A model generated the notes under the pieces. That model saw only the letters and a program-made list of their open reading frames with translations, searched no databases and had not been told where the DNA came from. A stretch of 64,000 bases of DNA, taken from positions 47,169,521-47,233,520 of the forward strand of contig NC_083587.1 in NCBI RefSeq assembly GCF_027579695.1, written 5' to 3'. This stretch comes from Neoarius graeffei (taxonomy: Eukaryota > Chordata > Actinopteri > Siluriformes > Ariidae). Within the stretch, counting starts at the first letter, position 1; each line of letters begins with the position of its first letter. The position numbers were made by a program, and so were the translations under genes. This document shows positions 1 to 38,224 of the stretch, piece by piece.

Positions 1-667
1 CCTTCTAAAGATAAATATGAGGTTAAACTCACAGAGACACAGTTGACTCCAAAGTTATATGTTTATTCTCGTCACAGCTGGTGAGAAGAACTCAGAGGAA
101 CAAAGTGATGCATGCAATTATATGGTTTGTGATTGGTTACAAGTAGACAAAGAGCTTCATGGTCAAAGATAAAATTAACACGAATTATCAGTATTAAATG
201 ACCATGTAATTAGCAGGAAAGGAAGTATGTGCGTACGGTATATAGTAAAAATCTAACATGACTCCAAGAACATGAAAATTATTTAATTTCTCGAGTTTAC
301 AGGCCTATCTCATCCATCATATTAGAGAACAGGACATGACTGTAACTCCATTTGCCTTCGGTGCAGGTGCCTTATATAAATCTGTCCTGGTAGAGGACTC
401 CCTCTGTGCCTTAAATTAGGCCTTCAAGGACATCTTCCTACATCCTCTCACACACACTAGCCAAAATAATAAAAAGCAGATGTGTTAAACTTCTGGTTAC
501 CAACATAAATGTGTGGCTGCAGAATATAATGAAGGGTTAGCAAATAATAAAGAATTAACTGATGGATAAATGATTGACAAATTAAGGAAGGTATGAAATG
601 AATTCATCCACTATATCAGCACTTTGTAATACTGTTTATAGGGAAACTGCTTATATGGTAGCTGCTA
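1..667. other. AT-rich non-coding sequence, nothing recognised
   Basis: Presumed TMEM67 intron upstream of the first visible exon. No exon, repeat family or RNA gene was recognised. Confidence 0.5.
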
Positions 668-800
668 TAGAGAGCGTGCACGTGACGTCACGAGGTCACG
701 TGATATTTGTTTATCTGCCATCTTGGACGGCATGGCCGCGCATAGAACTTAGACGAACCCGTTCTGATTATCAAGTGTGTGGGAGTAGAGCTTTCGAGAA

Positions 801-978
801 TGGTTATATCTTGTTCAGAAATTTGGTTGTACCAATAGACAGGGCCAAAAGGAGGGCCTGTCATTTTATAGATTCCCCGCAGACGAGGAGAGACGCGCAA
901 AATGGGTGTCCGCTGTGCGAAGAGAAAACTGGTACCCCAGTTCTACCAGCCGAATTTGTAGTGAATACTTCATATCAG
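801..978 (+). pseudogene. THAP zinc-finger exon of transposon remnant A
   Basis: Reading the frame containing 843-845 gives GCTNRQGQKEGLSFYRFPAD, then EERRAKWVSAVRRENWYPSS and SRICSEYFISG. This is the layout of a THAP domain: GC near the N-terminus, an FxxFP-like block, WxxAxxR, then C-x-x-[HY]-F. The usual final CSxHF is CSEYF here, replacing the zinc-binding His by Tyr. The first Cys pair is not clear. A GTAGGT donor follows at 979, and the rest of the protein is gone. THAP domains are sequence-specific DNA-binding zinc fingers common in transposases. This is probably a decayed first exon. Confidence 0.6.
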
Positions 979-1189
979 GTAGGTGTAATCTTCTAATACA
1001 TTTATATCTGATATTGAATAATAATTCTGCACAGATAAAGATAGTGGTGATTTGTGATATTTTTTTTCAGACAAAAACGTACATATTTACAACCCTGTCA
1101 TTATCTGGAACTGAGTTTAGATTTCGAACATTCTTACGATAAAACGTCCTGCATAGTCTCTTTATGATAAACGTCTTAATGCCACTTAC

Positions 1190-1573
1190 CCGTGAGGTTA
1201 TCAAGTAGACATTCTTCTTCGGAACCTTCCAGAGGTATAGTTGGGATACCCATCCCGCAACAAAATATTTATAAGCTTCCAGGCTCTTGTAAGCTTTGAG
1301 GGCTTTGCCAGTGTAACACGATTCACGATTAACAAGAAAATTGTAAATGTCGTGGTAGGCCAGATCGGGCAAATCGCCGGCACCGCAGCTCCAAATTTCC
1401 CTGAACAAGGATTGCGGCAAGTTGTACGGATCTGCAATCCCCAACCTGGAACACTTTTCCACGTAACGCTGCCTCACGTCACCTTCAAGATGCTGAACAA
1501 ACTTAGACAAGTTATCGCGCGATGTAGATGGGGTATTTTCCGAATTTTCTTGGGGATTACTCCCTGGATCCAT
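1190..1573 (-). pseudogene. N-terminal exon of second transposon protein (SWIM/YqaJ-type), remnant A
   Basis: From ATG at 1573 the frame stays open for 128 codons to a GTAAGT donor (ACTTAC at 1184-1189 on +). Visible blocks are RQRYVEKCSRLGIADPYNLP, YHDIYNFLVN and LKAYKSLEAYKYFVAGWV. The last block is the hallmark shared with 26652-26978 and, from memory, with fish proteins that continue into SWIM zinc-finger and YqaJ nuclease domains. Only the first exon survives. The frame and splice donor are intact, so the coding part has decayed less than expected. Confidence 0.55.
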
Positions 1574-1885
1574 TACGCTCGCGCAAGGTAAACAATCCTG
1601 AAGCCGTCCAATATGGCAGAGTAAACACAGACGGGTCACGTGACTGTACATCCTCTATAATGGAAGTGATAAGTGAAACATTTGTCTCGCAGATGTTTCA
1701 CAGCATTGAAAGTAACTAGAAATGGATAAGAATGTAATTGTATGTAAATTGCCATGGTGTAAGTAGAATAAACCACTCTGGAATGTTCTTATTTTGGAAA
1801 ATAATCAACTTCAAGGTGGAAAGTAACAGTAAACCATGTCTTGTGGTATTCTTTACATATCCAGGGTTCACCATATATACTGTAG

Positions 1886-28662
<26,777 letters not shown>

Positions 28663-29167
28663 TTTATTTATTTTTTAAATCATTTTCATTTTGCCTTATT
28701 GCCAGTTTTATTGTAGTTCTGACTTTGCCAGTTTTAATTCTCAAAGCAAGTTGTGTTTCGATGCCTTTATGTTTTAATAGTTTGGACTAGACTTTCTTGT
28801 TTTTTATTTGTATAGTTTATAGTTTATTTCTTGTGGCGTGTACATCAATTTCAGTATTTTTCTACAGCATTAATGACTGTGTTGATTGATTGTGTGGCTG
28901 TTGTACAGGATATAGAAGTAACAACCATGAAGATACAGGTGGAGCTTCTGTTAATGTTCACATCAAACATCAGAATAGGGCAAAATTTGATCTCTGTGAC
29001 TTTGGTGGTTGTCGGTCCCCAACATGCTGGTTTGAGTATAACAGAAACCACTGATCTCCTGGGACTTGAACACACAACAGTCTCTAGGCTGTTTACACAG
29101 CATGCTGTCAACCAAGGGCAGGAGTCTGAGACTACAGGGCGTAGAGACTTCCTGAACCTGCACAGTT
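28663..29167. other. TMEM67 3' flank, likely 3' UTR then unclear
   Basis: AT-rich. A GTTTATTTCTTGTGG segment is seen but no AATAAA. An open stretch 28831-29169 has no recognisable protein and is not called. Confidence 0.4.
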
Positions 29168-29843
29168 GAAGGCTGCTGTTGTAGCCCATCCACCTCAAGT
29201 TTCAATATGTTGTGCAGTCTGAGATGCTTTTCTGCTCACCACAGTTATACAGAGCGGTTATTTGAGTTAGCGTAGACTTGCTGTCAGTTGGAACCAGTTT
29301 GGTCGTTCACCTCTGCCCTCTCATTTCCAGCCACAAAACTACTGTTCACTAGATGTCTGTGAAGATTCTCAGTCATCCAGGTCATAGTAAACTGTGGGTG
29401 GTAAAAGAGAGCAACTGGACTTGCTTGAAGATTCTTGAAGACGTTTCACCTCTCATCCAAAAGGCTTCTTCGGTTTTGTCTGACTAATAGGGAGTATCAG
29501 GTATTTATCTTCTCATGGATGAAAAGCAATCCTAAGGTGTTGTTGAGTCATCCTGTTGGTGTGGGTCATTGGGGGCTGGGTGTAAACGGCCTAGAGAGTC
29601 GTTGGGGTGATCAATGGGTTGTTGGAGGACACAGAGAACCACAGGGGGACACGAGATCCAACAACCCATTGATCACCCCAACGACTCTCTAGGCCGTTCA
29701 CACCCAGCCCCCAGCGACCCACACCAACAGGATGACTCAACGACACCTTAGGGATTGCTTTTCATCTATGAGAGGATAACTAATATACTAAAACCTGCCC
29801 ATCTGGCCCCAACAACCATGTCATGGTCATAGTCACTGTCTGA
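29168..29843. repeat. Diverged copy of the CACTCACCGGCC-type MITE, broken by a hairpin element
   Basis: GATGCTTTTCTGCTCACCACAG (29223 on) and CTGCCCATCTGGCCCCAACA (29795 on) match successive parts of the MITEs at 18575 and 34802. The intervening 29349-29790 is foreign and includes the hairpin 29505-29779. Confidence 0.55.
29505..29779. repeat. Long hairpin, 122-bp arms and 30-nt loop
   Basis: Left arm 29505-29626 and right arm 29657-29779 are inverted copies with only a handful of mismatches. The arms include GGCCTAGAGAGTCGTTGGGG and its complement. The preceding GAAGACGTTTCACCTCTCAT is a sequence common in fish interspersed repeats. Confidence 0.9.
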
Positions 29844-30534
29844 GGCTACGTTTACATTAGACCGTATCTGTCTCGTTTTCTTCGCGGATGCACTGTCCGT
29901 TTACATTAAACCACCTGGAAAAGCCGGGAAACGGGAATCCGCCAGCGTCCACGTATTCAATCTAGATCGTATCTGGTCCGGTGCTGTGTAAACATTGAGA
30001 TACGCGGATACGCTGTGCTGAGCTCTAGCTGGCGTCCTCATTGGACAACGTCACTGTGACATCCAACTTCCTGATTCGCTGCCGTTGGTCATGTGACGCG
30101 ACTGCTGAAAAACGGCGCGGACTTCCGCCTTGTATCACCTTTCATTAAAGAGTATAAAAGTATGAAAATACTGCAAATACTGATGCAAATACTGCCCATT
30201 GTGTAGTTATGATTGTCTTTAGGCTTGCCATCCTTCCACTTGCAAATAGTAAGTGATATGCGCTGGGATTACACACACACCAGCTCAGTCCCGAATCGTG
30301 GCTTGTGCACTTCACTCACGCGCTGTGTGAGCTGCGCAGGGCCGGAGTGCGCACCCTCCAGAGAGCACTCGCTGTTCAGGGTGGAGTGATTTGGAGCGCA
30401 GGATGCCTGCGGAGCCGAGCGTATCCGTGTATTGGTGTTGCTGTGTGCACGGCTAACGGTTTTAGTGTAAACGCGAATCGTTTTAAGAACGTTAATCTGA
30501 TGATCTGCTGATTCGACGTAATGTAAACGTAGCC
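29844..30534. mobile_element. MITE family 2, complete copy
   Basis: Ends GGCTACGTTTACATTAGACC and, inverted, GGCTACGTTTACATTACGTC, with TGA duplications at 29841-29843 and 30535-30537. This is the cleanest copy of the family, 691 bp, with no transposase. Confidence 0.85.
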
Positions 30535-30757
30535 TGAGATTACATTTTACCCCATTCTTATCCAGCTGTTTCAAATAAATGAGAGCTCATTCTCATGGCT
30601 TTCACATTCCTCGGACTGTTCACTAGATGCTTTGTTTTAAGATGAGCTGATAGCCTAGTAGTAGAGTAGGCAAACAAATTATCTCTGTAATTTTACTTAA
30701 ATAATACAGTAACTAGTGGCAGTGCTATCTGCTTTGCCACAGAACCCAGACAGTTAA

Positions 30758-31460
30758 AGTGCATATCCTGGACCAATTTAGTGGGGTTTTTTAGATGAAA
30801 GTATGTCCCTTTACACACTCTTCCAGAAGGGTAATTTTGCACAAGGCCATCTGTCTACAGCAGAAAAAAATAAAATAACAAAACGTGTCTGGAAAAATCC
30901 CAAGGGAGTCTGGAGCCAGATTCGTGACGTCACCTGCGGAAGCGCCAGCAGGCTGCGAGAGCTTTGCATGGTTTCAGTGCACAGCCTGTGTAGACCAAGT
31001 TTAGCAGCTAGCGATTTTGCATTGAAATATGGAATTGTCACCTGAGCGCAATGTTACTTCACCTTTGGATGAAGAATATAATGAGATGTCAGAATTGGGG
31101 CTTCATCTTGTTTGGATTTGATGATAATTTGAGTAGTGAAGATGACGGAGACAACACTGGGGATGTGAATAATACAGTCGTTTTCTCATAAACAAACCAG
31201 CGCTGACGTAGGATTCAGAAGGAGGCGTCCCGCACGTGATGTCACGAAAATCAATGTTTGCCGGGAAATCCAAATGCCAAGTTTTTTCAGAGGTGGACCA
31301 ATTCACCTCAAATGGCTTGACTTCAACTGAATTTTTCTGGTATTGCGCAAGGTAAAAAAATTTCACAAAATGCAAAATGTGACAGATATTTGACCAAAGT
31401 TTAATATAAAATAGGAGAATTACATTGATCTTGCCCCTGAATTTACCCGTGATATGCACT
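30758..31460. mobile_element. Non-autonomous element with TTAA target site (Kolobok/piggyBac-like)
   Basis: TTAA on both sides (30754-30757, 31461-31464) encloses ends AGTGCATATCCTGG and, inverted, AGTGCATATCACGG. A short open piece from ATG at 31028 reads MELSPERNVTSPLDEEYNEM and is then broken. From memory, similar N-termini occur in fish transposon proteins with a P2X7-C-terminal-like domain. The transposase is missing. Confidence 0.5.
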
Positions 31461-31464
31461 TTAA

Positions 31465-32300
31465 GGCCAAGCAGAGGCATGAACTATGAAATCCAAGGGC
31501 ACAATAATAAGATGAACAGGACTAATGATGACTGAAATGGACATTCCTATACTTCTGCCTTTTTTATTTAAAAAAAAAAAAAAGATTTAATAATCAATCA
31601 GACAGGGAAGAAAGGCTTACATTTCCCACAGCTAGCATTAGTATTAGATTGCATTATCTATCTAATTTTACTTAAATAATACAGTAAGTGGCAATGCTAT
31701 CTGCTTCACCACTGTCCCACCCAATTTTACTTCAAGTCAGCTAAACTGAATATGGTGTAATTTAATAATTTATGATTAGCAAAACCAATAATAAAACTAA
31801 TGTACCAATTCATTCAAATAACTAACGTTATTTACTACGTTAGTAAACATAAACATAAAAATTAATTGGTTTGTTTGTATTCATTAAGTTCAACTACATT
31901 ATGTTTCACTTTAAATATCTTTCAGTTTTAATATCAGCTCTTATCGGTTTTTAATCACAGCAAACAAATTAGTTCATATTTGTTACTGTGGACTTGTTTT
32001 CGTAGATGGAATAATTAGGGGTTAATGCAGGTGTTATTTGCTTCATTATTTAATCACGATGTACAGTATTTTATACACATTTCTGGCCATGATTTTCAGA
32101 ATGTTAAAGGTTGCAATCTGTTTGATTTTACATATGCATACATTATAACACAACAGGCCTTTGGAACAAGATATAGGTATTAAAAAAAAGAAAAATTCAC
32201 CAAATACTGTCCATAAAGTAATTCAAGGATTTGGTCTAAAGCACTTCGTCATTAGAAACGGCAAGATAAACTACTGCTCCCTTTTAAAATTATACTCATT
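31465..32300. other. AT-rich sequence, nothing recognised except a short direct repeat
   Basis: TTTTACTTAAATAATACAGT and its neighbours at 31668 on repeat those at 30697 on, so about 65 bp is duplicated across the TTAA element. No gene seen. Confidence 0.5.
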
Positions 32301-32312
32301 ATCTTCTTAACA

Positions 32313-32690
32313 GGGCGGCACGGTGGTGTAGTGGTTAGCGCTGTCGCCTCACAGCAAGAAGGTCCGGGTTCGAGCCCCGTGGCCGGCGAGGGCCTTTCTG
32401 TGCGGAGTTTGCATGTTCTCCCCGTGTCCGCGTGGGTTTCCTCTGGGTGCTCCGGTTTCCCCCACAGTCCAAAGACATGCAGGTTAGGTTAACTGGTGAC
32501 TCTAAATTGACCGTAGGTGTGAATGTGAGTGTGAATGGTTGTCTGTGTCTATGTGTCAGCCCTGTGATGACCTGGCGACTTGTCCAGGGTGTACCCCGCC
32601 TTTCACCCATAGTCAGCTGGGATAGGCTCCAGCTTGCCTGCGACCCTGTAGGACAGGATAAAGCGGCTAGAGATAATGAGATGAGATGAA
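32313..32690 (+). mobile_element. V-SINE copy
   Basis: Full length with target duplications ATCTTCTTAACA (32301-32312, 32691-32702). Confidence 0.95.
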
Positions 32691-32702
32691 ATCTTCTTAA
32701 CA

Positions 32703-33127
32703 CACAATACTGGTATTTTGAGCTGGTTTTCTGACCAGTCAGTGTCCCAGTTGAAAGGTTAATAAGTCATCTTTTTCGGTGTTTAATCAGAAATCAAATT
32801 AATTCATAAATTATTTGTAGGAGTTTTTACATGAAATAATCATGAAATTATCATGAAAATCCATCAAAAAAAAAAATCTTACTCGAGCTCCTGAGCTTGT
32901 GTACATTTGCAGATAAGGAGACTCATTTGTGTGAATCCCAATTCATCAGCTTAAAATATAATTGGCATGACTTACTGCAATTTTTCAATATTGGTTAAGC
33001 TGTTGAGTTTAATTCGCTTGCTTATTTATTTTTTTCCAATTCATTAATTATTTAGTTATTTCATATATATATATATAGCAAATAAATTTAATGTTTTTCT
33101 TAATTTAGTTTTCATATTAATGACTTG
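32703..33127. other. AT-rich sequence with a short (TA)n run
   Basis: Nothing recognised apart from (TA)n at 33065-33078. Confidence 0.5.
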
Positions 33128-34196
33128 AGGGCAGCACGGTGGTGTAGTGGTTAGCGCTGTCGCCTCACAGCAAGAAGGTCCAGGTTCGAGCCCTGTGGCC
33201 GGCGAAGGCCTTTCTGTGCGGAGTTTGCATGCTGTCCGCGTGGGTTTCCTCCGGGTGCTCCGGTTTCCCCCACAGTCCAAAGACATGCAGGTTAGGTTAA
33301 CTGGTGACTCTAAATTGACCGCAGGTGTGAGTGTGAATGGTTGTCTGTGTCTATGCCCATGTTTACATTAGACCGTATCAGCGGATCATCAGATTAACGT
33401 TTTTAAAACGATTAGTGTGCACACAGCAACGCCAATACACGATTCGCGTGCACACAACAATACCAATACACGGATACGCTCGGCTCCGCAGGCATCCTGT
33501 GCTCCAAATCACTCCGCCCTGAACAGCGAGTGCCCTCTGGAGGGTGCGCACTCCGGCCCTGCGCAGCTCACAGAGCGCGCGAGTGAAGCGCACTAGCAGT
33601 GTTTTTGGGACTGAGCCGCTGTGTGTGTGATCCCAGCGCATATCACTTACCACTTGCAAGTGGAAGGATGGCAAGCCTAAAGACAATCATAACTACACAA
33701 TGGGCAGTATTTGCATCAGTATTTGCAGTATTTTCATACTTTTATACTCTTTAATGAAAGGTGATACAAGGCGGAAGTCCGCGCCGTTTTTCAGCAGTCG
33801 CGTCACATGACCAACGCCAGCGAATCAGGAAGGTGGATGTCACAGTGACGTTGTCCAATGAGGACGCCAGCTAGAGCTCAGCACAGCGTATTCGCGTATC
33901 TCAATGTTTACACAGCACCGGACCAGACACGATCTGGATTGAATACGTGGACGCTGGCGGATTCCCGTTTCCCGGCGTTTCCAGGTGGTTTAATGTAAAC
34001 GGACAGTGCATCCGCGAAGAAAACAAGACAGATACGGTCTAATGTAAACGTAGCCTGAGTGTCAGCCCTGTGATGACCTGGCGACTTGTCCAGGGTGTAC
34101 CCCGCCTTTCGCCCGTAGTCAGCTGGGATAGGCTCCGGCTTGCCTGCGACCCTGTAGAAGGATAAAGCGGCTAGAGATAATGAGATGAGATGAGAA
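33128..34196 (+). mobile_element. V-SINE copy, split by MITE family 2
   Basis: The head and V-domain run to GTCTATG at 33355; the 3' part resumes GTGTCAGCCC at 34059 and ends in GATGAGATGAG. The head has an 18-bp deletion in the TTCTCCCCGTG block (around 33232). Clear target duplications were not found. Confidence 0.88.
33356..34055. mobile_element. MITE family 2 copy inside a V-SINE
   Basis: Starts CCCATGTTTACATTAGACCG, ends inverted GGCTACGTTTACATTAGACC. The 3' flank is TGA. It is closely similar to the copy at 23205-25942 outside that copy's insert. Confidence 0.82.
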
Positions 34197-34800
34197 GAAA
34201 GAAATTCAACACAAATCCAGAAATTAAGATAAGACTAGCTATTAAATTAGGCCAAAAGAATTAGCATTTTGTGGGACCATTAAATCCAAATCAGCTGTTT
34301 GTGAAAGGGCTTGGTAACTGCTTACATGTAATCTTCACCTAACATAGAGAACTTTACTGAAATATTCTTAAATGAGGCCCATTGGCCTTATAAGAACACA
34401 ACAAGTACACAATCTCTGACTGTATCCCATCTATTGCTGCGTACATTTTGTCACCTTAACCCCTCCACCAGCACCACCACCTTTAAATCGTCAGTCAGTA
34501 GGAAATGATCCACTGAGCAGATATTATTTGGGAGGATGATCATTCTCAGCACAGCAGTAAAACTGACATGGTAGTGCGAGACTGTATGTGTAACACTAGT
34601 ACAAGTGTATGAAGTGTATTCTGGTTTCATCCATAGTTTGTGATGATCATTCTTTAAATCTTCATCAGTGTCAGTTTTTGGTGATTCTCAACCAAAAATC
34701 GAGGGTAAAGAAGAAAAAGGAACATGAGAATGGCTAAAAGAAATAAATTGCTCGGAATAAAATATTGAAATTAACATGGACTTATTTTTAATGGAAAAAT
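34197..34800. other. AT-rich sequence, nothing recognised
   Basis: No ORF, RNA or repeat family recognised. Confidence 0.5.
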
Positions 34801-34801
34801 A

Positions 34802-35350
34802 CACTCACCGGCTATTTTAATAGGAATTTGTTATTGATTCTAAGAGTTCTGTTCTTGGCTACAGGACTGGAACCCAGTGTGGTCTTCTGCTGTTGCGTGC
34901 TGAGATGTTTTTCTGCTCATCACAGTTGTAAAGAGTTGCTATGAGTTACTATATCCTTCCTGGCAGCTCGCACCAATCTGGCCATTTTCCTGATCTTTCT
35001 TATCAACAAGGTGTTAGTTTCCACCCACAGAACTGTCGCTCACTCAATGTTTTTTTTTTTTTTTGCACCATTCTGTGTAAACTCGAGAGACTGTTGTGTG
35101 TGAAAACCCCAGGAGATCAGCAGCTCATGAAATACTCAAACCAGCCCATCAGGCTCAAACCAACATCCATGCCACAGTGAAAGTCACACTTTGAGATCAC
35201 AAGTGAACATTAACTGAAGCTCTTGATTTGTATCTGCATGATTTAATGCATTGTGCTGCTGTCAAAGGATCGGCTGATTTAGAGAACTGTATAAAACGAC
35301 AGGTTTTACATCATATATGGATGTTCCTAATAAAAAGTGACCAGTGATTG
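34802..35350. mobile_element. Tc1-type MITE, second copy of the CACTCACCGG family
   Basis: Starts CACTCACCGGCTATTTTAAT after TA and ends inverted CAATCACTGGTCACTTTTTA. Poly-T near 35050. About 550 bp, uninterrupted. Confidence 0.85.
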
Positions 35351-35351
35351 T

Positions 35352-36299
35352 ATATCTATTTATTTGAAAATGTCTGAAAACGGTATGTCAGCAGGGTGAA
35401 CAAGCAAACGATGAAGCAATAAGTCAGCATAAGAGGTGGAGTTATTGCGTTTTCTTGACCTGGTTTGAACTTCATTGTTTTCGTTCATTGATTCTGCAGT
35501 GAAACTGCTCTTAAAGCCAGAATTGATTCAATCATTTGTTTGACAACTGGTTCAACTGATCTGATATTTACTGTACGTTTGATCATCTACCAAGTGAAAG
35601 CTTACATTTATATTTATATTTGGCAGAAACTTGTATCCAAAGTGACATACACGTGAGGCTAAATGCAATCTAAATATGTATTCAACAGTGAATTGAAAGT
35701 TATGCAAGTTTTGGTTTGTGGGATTTTTTTTCCCTCCATGGTAAATTTTGTTTAAGCATGTTGGGGCATGCCTCAAAGTTTCATTTCTCATTAAACTGCC
35801 TCAAGTTTCGATTTTTTTGAACATTTACATCCAACACAGTCTTGTCAAAGCCGCAAAGTAGTAAGCGAATAGTTTCAAGATGACTAAAAGGGCTTATTGG
35901 CTCCTTCTGGCACAGCATTGTTGAAATCTGAGTGCTTGTTATCACCACTCCATGACTGTCTGGATTATGTATTGTATCCCCTTTTTATTGAACAGTCAGA
36001 GTGACTGGCCATCATGCTGAAGCATTTTGTCTTCAGCTCTCTGTGAGCTTTACTCTTTATGGAGTTTTGTGAGCATCAATAATAGCAAATTAGCTGTTTT
36101 GTGAACAGGCTTGGCAATTTCTTATGAATAATTTGCATTTCTCAACATATGCGTGTCAGTACAGAGTACTACTTTTTAGTTCAGTTTGGCATACGGCAAG
36201 ATTTACACACACACTTTTCTGAAAGAACAAGCAACAGCTCAATAAGCTAATTAAGGTCTGGAACCTTGGTAAAAGTTACCTGAGAACTCAAATGTAATA
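35352..36299. other. AT-rich sequence, nothing recognised
   Basis: No coding or mobile element recognised. An (AAT)n run at 36295-36317 closes the interval. Confidence 0.5.
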
Positions 36300-36317
36300 A
36301 TAATAATAATAATAATA

Positions 36318-36696
36318 GTTTGGTTTTATATAGCGCCTTTCAAAATACCCAAGGTCGCTTAACAAGGTGTCAGTGTAGAAGTGTGTGTGTGGGTGCATAT
36401 AAGTGTGTGCGTGTGTGCTTGTGGAAACTAGGAGCCAAAGGCCTCCATGAAGAGATGGGTTTTAAGGTGTTTTGTATTGGGGTGCCCAAACTTTCGCATG
36501 GTGTTCCTTTTCTTTTTTCACTCTCCAATTGTACAAATCAAAAATAATACACAAATCTTGCAGAAAACGCTGAAAAGAAATGTATCGTCTTTACCTTTAT
36601 GCCTTTTGGTGATCAGTTCATCTTCTGCTCACTTTATTCTATTCACAGTAACAGACATTTTCAGTAAGGGTGCCCAAACTTTGGTATGCCACTGTA
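36318..36696. repeat. Two partial interspersed repeats
   Basis: TATATAGCGCCTTTCAAAAT to GCTTAACAAGG (36329 on) is the common fish repeat terminus with a TAGCGCC motif. GGGGTGCCCAAACTTTCGCA (36479) and, in the same orientation, GGGTGCCCAAACTTTGGTAT up to CCACTGTAC (36668-36698) are Tc1/mariner MITE ends. Confidence 0.5.
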
Positions 36697-36867
36697 CATA
36701 CACAAGTATACAGTCTCTAACTGTTATTAGTCTCGGTCTGTGCCATCTATTTTTGTGGAAAATTTGTCCAAAGGAACCATCTACCCTGTCAATCACTGAT
36801 CATATACTGTATTATTTGAGAGGTTAATTATTTCCAGCACAGTGTGTGTGACACTGATACTAAATAT

Positions 36868-37540
36868 ATAGAGGATATTACATGGCTGTGCAAAGATATG
36901 AAGTTTATCTTCCAGTGGTGAATGTATATTTTTTGACATAAGATCTCATCTCATCTCATTATCTCTAGCCGCTTTATCCTTCTACAGGGTCGCAGGCAAG
37001 CTGGAGCCTATCCCAGCTGACTACGGGTGAAAGGCGGGGTACACCCTGGACAAGTCGCCAGGTCATTGCAGGGCTGACACATAGACACAGACAACCATTC
37101 ACACTCACATTCACACCTACGGTCAATTTAGAGTCACCAGTTAACCTAACCTGCATGTCTTTGGACTGTGGGGGAAACCGGAGCACCCGGAGGAAACCCA
37201 CGCGGAGAACATGCAAACTCCACACAGAAAGGCCCTCGCCGGCCCCGGGGCTCGAACCCAGGACCTTCTTGCTGTGAGGCAACAGCGCTAACCACTACAC
37301 CACCGTGCCGCCTTGACATAAGATAAACTTCATATCTTTGCGCCACTGTGTAATGTTCTTTATATTAAATGGACACATCCACACACACAAAATATATAAA
37401 TTAATCAAAAGAATTTTAATTTTGAACTGGTTTGCCATTTTGACAATGCACGTCAAGTCAGTGGGAAAACACTGGGAATGACATCATTGGAGTGAAATAT
37501 CGGGGAATATGTTACTCAGATCCATGATGTATTTCTCATC
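36868..37540. repeat. Hairpin repeat, third copy, split by a V-SINE
   Basis: Starts TATAGAGGATATTACATGGC and carries the GATATGAAGTTTATCTT / AAGATAAACTTCATATCT pair. It is interrupted at 36944 by a SINE and continues past 37313 with the same GACAATGCACGTCAAGTCAG block as at 3940. Confidence 0.65.
36944..37312 (-). mobile_element. V-SINE copy
   Basis: Target duplications TTGACATAAGA. A short deletion lies in the CGTGTCCGCG block (around 37203). Inserted within the spacer of a hairpin repeat. Confidence 0.93.
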
Positions 37541-37720
37541 TCTCTCATTATCTCTAGCCGCTTTATCCTGTTCTACAGGGTCGCAGGCAAACTGGAGCCT
37601 ATCCTGTGATGACCTGGCGACTTGTCCAGGGTGTACCCCGCCTTTCGCCCGTAGTCAGCTGGGATAGGCTCCAGCTTGCCTGCGACCCTGTAGAACAGGA
37701 TAAAGCGGCTACAGATAATG
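37538..37720. repeat. Palindromic V-SINE 3'-end fragment
   Basis: A - strand SINE tail (about 37547-37605) is joined directly to a + strand SINE 3' part beginning TGTGATGACCTGGCGACTTG, which runs to 37720. The outer 55-60 bp form inverted arms around TAGAACAGGATAAAGCGGCT. No head or V-domain is present. Confidence 0.85.
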
Positions 37721-38224
37721 AAATTTGTTTAGTGTTCGGTTTTGATTTTGATATCTGTTGTTGATTTCTCTCTATGACATCCACAAAATCTATGCGAAAG
37801 GGGAAGGGGGGGGCATGGGGTGTATACTTCCGCTCAATAGAACACCGGGTTTTTTGTAGCCGTTAGCTTGCGCTGTGGAAAAAATGGCAAAAAAACAAGA
37901 AAGCTTACTAAAATTTTTACCCATTACTTGAATCGATTGCAGTTGTGGCTGCTACTTGAATCCTTAAAATGAATTCTCCAACTTGTTTTGTAAACCCTTT
38001 ATTTCTTAACTTGAATTGATTGCACTTATGTTTGCTGGCACTGCTTTTAAACTTGAAATATGCTTGAAATCCTAGGCTATGCTTTTAAATACCCTACTTA
38101 AATCCTTAAAATGAGTCATTTAACTCATGTGTTGTGTGATCTGATCTCCAATGGTGAAATAAACCGGTTGTGATATGAGTACAGTCTGTTATTTTAGAAG
38201 ATAAATTTAATATATAATTTAATA

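Larger units (their letters stand above)
668..1659. mobile_element. Two-gene DNA transposon remnant A (probable ISL2EU/IS4EU type)
   Basis: The ends read TATAGAG inward on both sides. Further in, both carry a CACGTGA box and then a related block (left CTGCCATCTTGGACGGC, right on the opposite strand CTGCCATATTGGACGGC). Two coding pieces point inward from opposite ends: a THAP zinc-finger exon on + and a second exon on -. Transposons that pair a THAP protein with a second SWIM/YqaJ-type protein have been placed in ISL2EU; that placement is from memory. At about 1 kb the copy is internally deleted. It lies in the TMEM67 intron. Confidence 0.55.
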
